From positions 32,632,109 to 32,692,108 of the forward strand of contig CAIIXF020000002.1 in assembly GCA_903813345.2 (NCBI GenBank): a DNA stretch of 60,000 bases, in the 5' to 3' direction. The translations under genes were made by a program, and so were the position numbers. Below the pieces are notes generated by a model. It was not told where the DNA came from, did not search any database, and worked only from the letters and a program-made list of their open reading frames with translations. The number at the start of each line of letters is the position of its first letter. Positions within the stretch are counted from its first letter, which is position 1. Shown here in pieces: positions 35,801 through 47,800 of this stretch. This DNA is from Owenia fusiformis. Taxonomy: Eukaryota > Annelida > Polychaeta > Sabellida > Oweniidae.

Positions 35801-38800
35801 CAAACCGAAGGTTTTTAAAATAAATGATTTGTAATGGTATATGCATGAGTGAATATACGCATAAAAATGTAACACTCTATTCAATGTGTATGACAGACAT
35901 ACACGATTAGTGTCAATATAAGAACGACTAGATCAACCCACCCACCCAGCCATTCAAATGTGTGCCATTGTTTTATATACAGTAAGCTTAATCGTTCCAT
36001 TTATGTTTTATAAAAATCTCTGACAGTGTGTAGTAATTATAATTCCTTACCTCATTATTTTTAAAACCTTTATGTCACTTTATAAGTAATCATTATTAAG
36101 ATTTATCCAACAAATCAGCACGCAAAATCCAAAGATGACCGTGCGATGCCACCGGGCGCCGTAAGATAATCGTACGATGATCGGGCGGGACACGGCCGGG
36201 TAGGTACCGATGAGTTTGGTTGAGAAAAAATCGCCAAGACATCGGCAACTTTTATCTCCGCGATAAAACTCTGCCGGCGCCCGTACGATGTCTAAAAATC
36301 GGCCGATGAGTGGCGATCATCGCCCGGCGCCCGTACGATGCCCGGGTTCGCCGGCCGATTTTGAACAAAATACTCATCGGCCGGGCGCCGCAGTGAAAAT
36401 CGGAGCCTATGTGACCAAGGCATTACTGCAAACTTATTTGAAGAGCTAGTAGGTTTTAACAAACATACAAAGATTTTAAATCTCATTTTATATTGACTTC
36501 AATTTACTATCTATTTCAGTCGTTATTTTACTGTTGGATGAGGATCAAATGTTGGCTGTGTTGAGGACATCAGCAAAAGTTGGGTTTGATAAGAAGCAGT
36601 TTGTTTTCCTTGTGACGTATGAGCTCATACCAACGCAGGACAAAGTTGTGACGCCATGGTTACGTGGTAATGGTACAGCTGATGACGAGCCATTGTTTGA
36701 TAATGTGTTTCAGGTTTGTAATTGGTGAAACAAACATCATGTGCGTTTTTTGTAAAAAAAAGAATGTAGTGTTTTCAAGCAATCTTAACATCATGTCTAA
36801 CAGAGGTTCATTTAATAAATTTCATCTATTTTTTTAAAAGGATAGATATTTTCTTCTAAAATACAAATTAAAGGACTACTTTTTTAGCTCACTTTGTAAA
36901 TGGATTTTGATATTTATTATTATTACTGTATAATTATGGTCAGTTTTCCTTCGGTATGGCCGTTTCTGTTAATAGAGTCATTAATGTAGTCCTAAACATT
37001 GATTCAATCAACAAGCACCTGCAATCCTTATCTATCTAGTTAGACACTGTTTCAAATTCTTCGTTTATTTTTCTTATTTTCCAGATAATGGCTGCAAGCA
37101 TGTCCGATGATATAAAATGGAAGGATGGTTTAACAGCAAAAGAATTCAGATCGCAAATGCCGAAGAGGATGTCTCAATACTACAATTTCGACATCGACAG
37201 AGAAGTAATACGTTGTATCGATCAATTTAATATAATGGCCAATTCAAATTGTAATTTTGATTTTGAGTAAAAGTAAGAAGCTAGAATAAGACGTGAAGGA
37301 AAATTATATTTAAATAAAGCTATCTGTAAGTGTTCTGTCCCAGTTATATTTGTAAATGTTGTGAATGGTAAGCACACACATATGTTTTTATATACAAAAC
37401 ATGCCACACATCCTGATGAGTCCATAACTTAAATCTCATGGAAATCAGCCAGGCCCGTAGCCAGGGGGGTTCAACGGGTTCGAGCGCCCCCCCCCCCCCC
37501 CGGCCAAAATTTCTTTCAAAATCATGCAGTTTTTCACCATTCTAAGCACTTTTTGAGTGATTTTGGCCATTTTTGGACCAAAATTGTCAAAAGTGAACCC
37601 CCCCCTCGAATTTTTCAAAAAGTGACCCCCGCCCCTCCCCCCTTGGTAAATCCTTGCCACGTTCCTGCGCACCATAGCAGTCTAAGTCTAGTTAAACAAT
37701 TAATAGCATACCTTTAAGTGTAAGTGTCTGTAAGCTAGAATTGATGGTTTTCAGGGTTCCATATATTCTGTGTTCTTATATGACACTGTACTTGCTTACC
37801 TGACTGCCGTGAACAGAGTGATTAAGAACAATTTGAACCCGTTCAGCGGTCAAATGCTTATTGATGAAGTTCGGAAAAGGAGTTTCAAATTTAGTGGTAA
37901 GTCAAATTAGTAGTATGCTTTCGCTCTACTTAAACCTATCGTATACTTTTTTCTGTTTGACATTAATCTCAGATTACAGATAACTAATGGAGGTCCTCCT
38001 TTACAAGAAATTAAGAGCATCATTTTGAAATAAACGGATTTTTCAGAAAAGAAAAATTTTCATATAGAATGTGCTAAGCCAAAAAAAATATTGTAAAATT
38101 GTGAAAGTTTTCAGAAAAGTACTCATCCATGTACAGGGTGTTCCATATGTTTCAGGAATGATGCTGTATTTTATTGGTTTTCTTTTCAAATTAGCTAATC
38201 TTTTAACAAAATTTGTCCAAATATGTTGTGAATAAGTTGGAAAAGTTTCACATCATGAAACTCAGTAGACTGAATAATATGGTTGCTTTGGTAACCTAGG
38301 GGTAGGGTAGGTGGAGCAGGTGTAAAAACGCGCAAAACATGACATTTTTGTAAAAATAGTAGTTTTTGTATTAAGTGTTCAAAGTATTAATTTGTCAAAG
38401 TCGCATCAAACTTGTTGGAAATTAAAAAGAATAAAGGTGGATTCCTGGAAATTAAAAATGTTATCACATCCTTTATTAGCCATCATCATTATTTCAGCAT
38501 CTATCCCTTCCACATTAGTTAGCGCTCTCACTGTTCTCGGATGTCCACTTTTTGGATAATCTGTCTCAGTTCCATTTCAGATTTGAACCGCTTGTACCAC
38601 TCATACACTCTAGAGGTTACCATCATCGAATCCCCATGTGCATTCGTCAGGAGTTTAATTGTGTCTGATGCAGAAAACTGTTATTCACACATGTCATGTC
38701 TTGTCACTGATTGTTGTGTATTGCCTAAGTCGAAGGTTTTCCTTTGCTAATGACTTTTTCACTTTTCAAGATGGCCGCTCGTCTTACATGATCTGTGTTT

Positions 38801-41800
38801 ATTCTCCTTTGTGACTCATGACATGACAGGTGTTTAAATTGTGATGTGATCAAGGGCGATGACATTTTTTTACTTTCTTGGAATCAACCTTCATTTTTGT
38901 TTAATTACTGACAAGTTTGATCCAACTCTGACAACCTAATACTTAGTCACACTTCGTACAAAAAAACTATTTTTACAAATATTTCATAAACTTGGGCGTT
39001 GTTATACCTGCTCCACCTACCCTATCCCTAGGTTACTATAGCAACCATATAATTAAGACTACTGAACTTCACGATATGACACTTTCCCAACTTATTCAAA
39101 ACATGTTTAGACACATTGTGTCAAAAATTCAGTTAGATTGAAAAGAAAACCAATAAAACACAGCATCATTCCTGAAACATGTGGAACACCCTGTAACTAC
39201 TCGTCTCTTGTTAGTTGGAATTCCGTTTTTTATTCATGAATATGTATTTCGTCCCAAGGTCGATCTGGGGAAGTATCTTTCGATACAAGTAATGGAGACA
39301 GGTTCCCAAACTTCACGATTCTACACAAAGGCCGACACAAATTTGAACCATTTGCATTTGTGTACAATGACGAAAAGGAAAGGGTAAAACATTTTAATTA
39401 TCTAAGAACAAACATAAACTCCAAAAAATGATAAACAAGAAAATCTAGCCAAAAACCGCGAAACCTTCGTAGCCATATCTCTAGATAACATCAATGTGAA
39501 CTTTAGAAAAGGAAAATTACTTCATGTTCGAATTTATAATCATGGTCTGAAAAAAACGAATGATACTTGTTTCCAGTTGACGTTCGATCAGATATCGAAA
39601 CCAAATTTCAATACTCCGGGGAGAGATCCTCCACCGGCGGAACCTAGGTGTGGTTACAGTGATACAAAGTGTCCAAGGGAGCTGCAAGGTACAGTGCGAC
39701 TTATCATTAACATGACATATGCAATGCTGGTCAGATATACATTTCAGGCGTAGAGCATGATAATTATTTTCTTATAGATACAGCAATGTCCCGATGTACT
39801 CAACAAAACGGAACAGCAGGGACAATCCCATTAATTCACTATTACAACGAATTGTCTCCTTCAGTGCCGTTATTAGATGGCCAAGCTGCAAGTGACACTA
39901 AATTATATCGAAAGTAGATCTTTTTAAATAACATAATTTGAAATATATATCAAATCCTATTCTAAGGGCTGACTTATTTTCTGTTACATTACACAAAATG
40001 AGAAATACTACAATTGCAGGTGGTTTTAGTTTTTATGGTTCCTTTATTTAAACAATATCAATATACAGCATAAACAGGGCCTAAGCCAAAGCATTATTGG
40101 CCCTGTGGGTAACAGCATTTGAATTTACATAAAAGATGGCTCTCCTGTTTGAAGAAATGAACTGATTGTTTTTGACTCATCATAAATACATGTTATTCTA
40201 GACAATTTCTATTATCTTACAATGATTGCAGGTGGTGAAATTGCTGCTATTATATCATTTATATCAATGATTATCATAATCTCGGGTGTAGGCTGTATCG
40301 CATTTCTTCAAAGGTAGGCTTGTTCCACACTTTTGTATCCCTTAACTTTTGATAACATTCTTCATCAATTAGGATCAGGTTCATACATGACTCGCTCACC
40401 TGCGTTTGATTTTTTCTCCATTGATGTCAATTTACGAAAAAACTCAATATAATAAACCTATAAATTGTTTAAAGGAAGCGGAAGAAAGAATCAGAGCTAC
40501 TTCAGAGCATATGGAAGATACCATACCACCTGATAAAACCGGCCAACATAGGTGATAATAAAAATGAAGATAAGAGTCGAAGCAATATGGGATCCAAGGT
40601 ATTATTCGTCTCAACATATTTTAATTTGTTTTTAATCTTCTCCTCATTTTGTGTCCTCATTGTGGTTTTTGTAAGAATATAGTTCTACTTAAATAATCGG
40701 GCTGGATATAATGAAGCCAACATGTGTCAATTGGTTCTTCCATTACTACTCTTAACTGGTAACATTTTACCCCACTATTTTGTAGACCACAATGAATTCC
40801 AACTCTTATGTAAATACTGAGCAAGGTGCGCATGCGCTGACATCTAACGTCTTGGAAGTGCGAGGGGACGGAGCTAGTAGTGCCACAAACATCGAGCGAA
40901 ATATCAAAATTGGTTAGTACTGACTAACGCATATCATGGAAAATCCCTGATAAGAAAGGGTGCATATTTTTTCAAGAAGTTGCTGACTTAGAAAAGTATC
41001 AAAGAAAGTTGATATTCTATATCTACGTGGCGATAAACTGATATCACGAAAAGTGATCTGATATTGGGTTTATCCCAAAAAAAAGAATCAAAATTCAAGT
41101 TCGTTTATCATACGAGCTCACGAAGGCTGATTAACAGTTTTCTAAAAAAAAATATCACAATGATCTCTATAATATCAGAAATATCACAAGGTGGAATAAA
41201 TGCATATAAAATTGAATAATTAGATACATGTTATGGTTATGTTTTTATTCTAGGCATCTACAAGGGGTACAATGTGTATCTTAAGCCACTGAACCTTGCT
41301 GTATTGATGTCTCTTACAAAAGACGACCACAGGGAAATGAAATTTGTGAGTAGAAAATATATATATTTCCCTTTTAGCTTTACTCAACATTAGAATATGT
41401 AACCAAATACCCTTAGCATGCAACATTAAAACACTCCTTTATTAATGCTTAATAGTAAATGAACGATTTTTTCTTCCTTTTTCAGATGAAAGATTTGAAT
41501 CATGAAAACATCAACAAATTCTTTGGTTTGACAGTCACCAATGTGAACGCTGCCATTGTGTCACTTTACTGTCCTAAAAACAGCTTGGAGGTTACACTTT
41601 TAACACTAGATTTAAATACTTTGCAATATATATATTAAAGAAGAATGAATATAAAACAACCAGCAGTCGTAGAACTAGAGCCAACAAAATGTTTTAAAAA
41701 GCCAGCCAACTGTCCTGTTTAAGAGCCCCTCTTCTCACAATTGAAAATGGATTCAACCAATACTCTCCTGAATGAATCTATTTGTTGAGACTTGATAAAC

Positions 41801-44800
41801 TTGAGTTCTTCTGAGAAAATGAGAATTTCAGCAAAGATGAATTGATTTAACACGGGGACGCAATTAACTTTAAAAAGCTGCATATCATCATGTATTTGAT
41901 GTCATCATGGGGATAGATTATCTCATGAGAACTCAAGTTTATTGAGTCTCAACACGTAGATTCATGTGAGAGATCATTGCTAGAATCCATTCTAAATATA
42001 ATGAATAGGGATTCTTAAACAGAACATTAAAGTTTAACTAATTATAAGGCCCTTTTGAACATTTTGGTTACCTCTAAATACTGAATAAATAAATGTACAA
42101 TTGCAACCTTAGTATTGTCCTCACTTGTGTTGTTTTTTAGGATATAATAAACAATGCTGACATCAAATTAGACTTCATGTTCAAGCATTCGATGTTGTGT
42201 GACCTGGTAGAGGTATGTACGATGTATATTCAATGATTTACTATTGTTTTATATTTTTAAGTAATAGTTAATGGTTTTGATATTCTGTAATTCGGATCAC
42301 GCTGTGTTTTCTTGTCATCATTTATGTTTTGTAAAAGGGCATGAAGTACCTACATAGCTCACCACTGGGGTCACATGGCAGCCTTAAGAGCAGCAATTGT
42401 TTGGTAGACGGTCGTTGGCAGTTGAAGATTGGGGACTATGGTCTTAGTAGAGTACATCTTCAGGCAAGAATTGATGCCGGGGAAGACGCCGATTACTATG
42501 GTAACGCAACAGATGAATGTTAGAAGACATCAAACTTCATCGAAAGTTAATCTTTAAAGATAAAAACACATCTAATGATTATCTAGATTACGTAAAGCAG
42601 TATTTAAAATGTATTTCAGCCAGGTTATGGACAGCTCCAGAATTGTTAAGAATGACCATTCCCCGCCAAGTGGAACCCAAAAAGGAGACGTTTACAGCTT
42701 TGCAATTATATTGTATGAAATGATGTTATGCGAGTCCCCCTATACGCAATGGGATTTCCCACCCAAGGGTAATAAACATTATTGTTAAATACTATTATAA
42801 AAAGTGGTCAACACATATACATATTTATACATATAATTCAAAAAATTCAAAAATTGTATCTGTTAATTATGAGCTCCAATTATAATGTATATCGTATTCA
42901 TAAACATTTAACGATGTAGATTGAGAATTGAATGCACCCAGCGAGGGAAATACGGAGAAACATTGTATATCATGATCATCCAATAGATCGTTAGTTTTTA
43001 CCATGACCTTTTTTGCGGTGGATCCCGGCTTGAGCATTAATGGTTGAGAAATGGGGATCGAAACCAGTAATAGTTGTATTCTCCTGATGACCGTTGTACA
43101 CCTTTTGAGGTGGATGCCGGCTGTGACACTAATCATTGAGAAATAAGGATCTAAACAAGTCATAGTTTTCCCCGGGTGACTATTGTGAATTATAGTTTTT
43201 TATGGATTACGGCGATGGCTTTGCGAATGAATGTTGACCCTTTGAATTGCCTATAGACTTCATGACTGGATGTCGTCTATCCCACTTCATTTGAGGCTGA
43301 GTGCTCCATCTTTTATGAATACTAGTATCTACAACTGTTTTTGATGTTATGAGTATTGGCTATAAAATTTTCCATTTTTTAACAAGTATTGTAATGACAT
43401 CAGTATGAATGAGATGTTGTTGTTCTGGTTCTGGATCGTGGTATTGATTCTCGATTGGAGGGGAACGCCCAAGGGTGATGTTAGACATTATTTCCGTTCA
43501 CGTTAGATCATGTTTTTGGGATATAAAGGGTCTATTTTCATTATGACAGGTTTACACTTAGAGTTTGCAATTTATTGCTATCACGCCTTACCATCGACAA
43601 GGTACAGTCACGTGACAGTGACAAAATATACCGTAGTACACTTTTGATGTACTATGTCACTATTAACTGATTTTAAGCAAAGACTATGATGTAGGTTTGA
43701 TGCAGGTTTTCAAAAATAAATTTGAGGAATACATAAAGCATTTCATGTTTGATTTCGCGTGTATTCGATTTCAAAGACATTTATTTTTCTAATCACGTTA
43801 AAAGATCTTCGAGCAGTGCTCGATTTTTTTCGTTGTAAGTCTACCCATACAATTGTTCAGTTGGAAAAATGTTGTTTTTTACACATTTCCTTTGATAATT
43901 TTCTCCACTGACGTCTCAGAGTGTCGGATATATTTATGAGAATGTGTTTCTCTAAACTACACAGTTTAAGACGGGTGACGATTTAATAAATATGCATGCA
44001 TTTGGTATGATTTAAAAAATCAGAAATGTACGTTGTCTACTCACAGTGTATGTTGTCCCTGTAATTGAAATTCAACGAACATGCTTCTGTATCCCTAGTA
44101 CAGATAAACAGGTAAAAGTGATTTTTTCGTTGAATGCTATTTTATTTTATGAAAGTGTTAATATGGTGATTAATATGTGACCATGGCGTGTTATTTTCCG
44201 ACCTCTTTGACCACTCGGCGTCGGTACTGACGTTACGTTATGTTTAGTTGCATGGAGAGATCTATACTAGCTATTCCAAGATGACTTTCAAAATTTATGC
44301 TACAGGGTGTCCCGAAAGTATGGGCTCCCTAGGCAGACATATACCAATGTCTCCATAGTATGTGTCATATATCATTTTAAAGCTCATCCAAAGTTACATT
44401 AATTTGCCGAGTATCATGGTTCAACTCACAAGTGGAAAAAAGTTACAGGAATTTCAAAAGTTAGTGTTTGGCCAAAATTAAAGTCAGTTTTACACCAAAA
44501 CAATAGTCGGTGTGTCTCCTTAGCCGCCATGTAAACAGCAGCAATACTTTCCATATATGACCTTAAACAGGCTTCAAATAGGGATATGGCGTTTTGTTAT
44601 CCTCATAAAACCCTTTTAAGGCATAAGAATTATTTATTATCAAATATGTTCTTTCTATTACACGTACATTATAGCATTTCATTCACTGTAAAATTAACTG
44701 TGAATTGAGATCTGTAAGGCCAATATGACAACATACATTCGAGTTGACAACATACATTATCTATTTTTCGTAGTAGCATCCAAAGTAAAAAGCGGTTTTG

Positions 44801-47800
44801 CATTAACTCTGGATGTATATTTGTATACTTATCTTAAGTTGTGTTAGTCGTAGTTTGGCTGTTATTTGCATATAGCAAAACAAAAATTAGAGAGAATTTT
44901 GCGAAATTCAGTCAGGATTTAGAGATCCCTGACGTACTGGGTAGATCTATAACAAGATATTGAAGTTGCTGAAGATCATTTGAAGTAGATATGCACATTT
45001 GCAACTTAATTACAAATCGAATGCAACAACTACCTGATGATGAACTGACACAATATTGATCAAATCAATGCTAGTTCTTGCCTCGATTCCTCATTCTAGA
45101 AAATGGCGATCTAAAATGGCAGAAATGACATAGTACATCAAAAGTGTACTACGGCATATTTTGTCACTGTCACGTGACTGTACCTTGTCGATGGTCAGGC
45201 GTGGCTATGGTTCTATATAGTTTTTGGTCCTTTCCCTTTGGCATTTGTGCTTATTTATTTATAGATTTTTATTTGATCGTTCTAATTTTATCAGAAATCG
45301 TGAAAAGGGTTGCCCGGGCAGAGAATCCACCATTCCGTCCCACTGTGCCACAGGACTCCGGGTTGAATGACATTATCAAGGACCTTATGTACGATTCTTG
45401 GCAGGAAAACCCAGACTTTAGACCTACAGTGAATGAAATAAAGAAACAAGTCATGAGAATGAATAAGGGAAAGTTAGTATATATGTCAGATTACTATGTC
45501 TAACTCATATTCAACAATCTTTATTTCATTTTTACGAAGAGTTGCGAAAGACTATCAAGAATGGACGACTCTGAATTTGATCAGTTAATAGTTTTATGTC
45601 ATGTTATGCGCGTTTTAGAATGGGAAATATGGTAGTGAGATAATGATATGTGTGTGCGAAATTATGCCCTCAATGAACCATAGTTATTGCTAAAACATCT
45701 TGAAATTTTGTTTCCCAAAGGCGAGTAAACATCGTTGACAGAATGTTGGTGAAGATGGAAGCGTATGCGAACAATCTCGAGGAAATCGTTGAACAAAGAA
45801 CATCACAACTTATTGAGGAAAAGAAAAAGACAGATAAACTTTTATACAGAATGCTACCTGCGTCAGTATTCTATTTTAATAATTAACGCAATTTTATCCT
45901 GTATATGCTCAGGAAAAAGCACAATGGGCAATAATAGAAAACCATTGAACAATCCATTTCTTGTTAGATGTTAGACATTGTTTCTTTTCTCGTTAGATCA
46001 TGGTTTTGGGATATATAGGGTCTACTTTTCTTTTGACAGATTTACACTTACAGTTTGCTTTTCTTGTTGGGTTTCCTTAAAGTTTTTAGCCACCCTTCCC
46101 TTTTGGCATTTGTGCTTATATATTCTTGTAACTTTAGCCAAGGGTACAGTGTCTAAATGTCTATCGCCAAAATATGTAATTACCTTTAAAACAATAAAAC
46201 GCAATGACCATAAAACAACTAAATATATACAAATGTTTGTTTGTGCCACGTAGGGTGGTTGCAGATGTATTGAAACAGGGGAAGACGGTAGCCCCTGAAA
46301 TGGTGGACAGCTGTACAGTGTTCTTCAGTGACATAGTTGGATTCACAACTCTATCATCCAAAAGTACACCGTTTCAGATTGTGAAATTCCTCAACGATCT
46401 TTACACAATGTTTGATGAAATTATAGAAATGTTTGATGTTTATAAGGTAAAGTATATATGTTTATTCTTACGTAATTTTATTACTATTTTAGAGTATTTT
46501 TTTCTTAATAGAGAGCTTTCGATTTTAACGTATACGCAAACCTGTTCATGTACAAGTCAGGTTTAGCACCACGGGGAGGAACTCTGGAAACGAAAAACGA
46601 AGATAGGGTGCCACAACAAAACATTTGGCAAGTTTGTAGTTCGTGTGTTCCGGTTCCAAAATATGATAACAGTTTAAAAATTAATTCTGCCATTGCTGGG
46701 ATATTCACAAATCAATTCCTTCAATTATAAAAAATAAAATGTACTTTCCTGGTTTCTTTGAGAAACCTTCCTCCCCAGTGGTGTTAAAGTCATTTAAGTT
46801 GAAGTTGCAGTATAAGTTTGGCTGAAAATTTATATCGAACGCTCTATATTACAACTGATGTCACATACACAATTAGACAGCCTGGGGCTGAGTACAATTG
46901 AATCCTTTTGTGCAAAAGAAGTTAATCCTTATAGTCATAAATATACTACATATTTGTTTCAATATTTAGGTTGAAACTATTGGAGATGCATATATGGTGG
47001 TAAGTGGGATTCCAGTAAGGAATGGTGACCGCCACATTGTTGAGATTGCTAACATGTCTCTACATCTCTTAAGCTCTATCCTAAAATTCAAGATTTCCCA
47101 TGTTCCTGGTAAAGAACTAAAGGCTAGGATAGGCATAAACACGGGGCCTTGTGCTGCAGGTTTGTTTAAAACACCCTCACTTCACATCACTCTACTATAC
47201 CTTAAATTTAGTGTTCATAAGCAACCCATTTGGCTTAATAGTAATGATAATGTTATTTGTTTTTATTTGTCTGTTCCTTATGAATGGTTTAACGCAAGAC
47301 TGTTAAATGTAACATAAGCTACTTGCAAAAATATACTAAACAATACAATTAGACAGAGTATCTTATGCATTTCTAGGGGTAAGGATTAGTAGAGTGACAT
47401 TTTTTACATAATTGTGGCACTCGTTTCCATGAGTTTCTAGTGAAGTGAAGTTCGTATCAAGGCTAAGTTTCGAGCTGCCATAAAGGAAGAGTTTCGAATT
47501 CCTTGATGAGTCTTACATTTTGTTATACTTGATCTCGGAATTATCTTATTTTGTTACAAAGGCAATAAAGAGAGTCCTCTGGAGACTGATTTCTTCGGAT
47601 CTTGGAAAATGTAATGAGGTAGTTGGTATGATAGGTTCAGATTTGAAACTACTTATGTTGTCTGCTCGACTCTTGTCTGCTCTCTCAATTGTTTTACAAT
47701 ATTAATGTTGTTAACGTGTTATTGCAGGTGTTGTTGGTCATACAATGCCCAGATATTGTCTGTTTGGAGATACAGTGAACATGGCATCCATGATGGAATC

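Noticed and set aside
36292-36486. Minus-strand open frame
   Set aside because: It lies within the GC-rich TIR of the Harbinger-like element and is a by-product of its palindromic blocks.
46505-46730. Open frames on both strands just after a cyclase exon
   Set aside because: They lie in an intron between exons 46254-46446 and 46970-47159 and show no domain. Splicing skips them.
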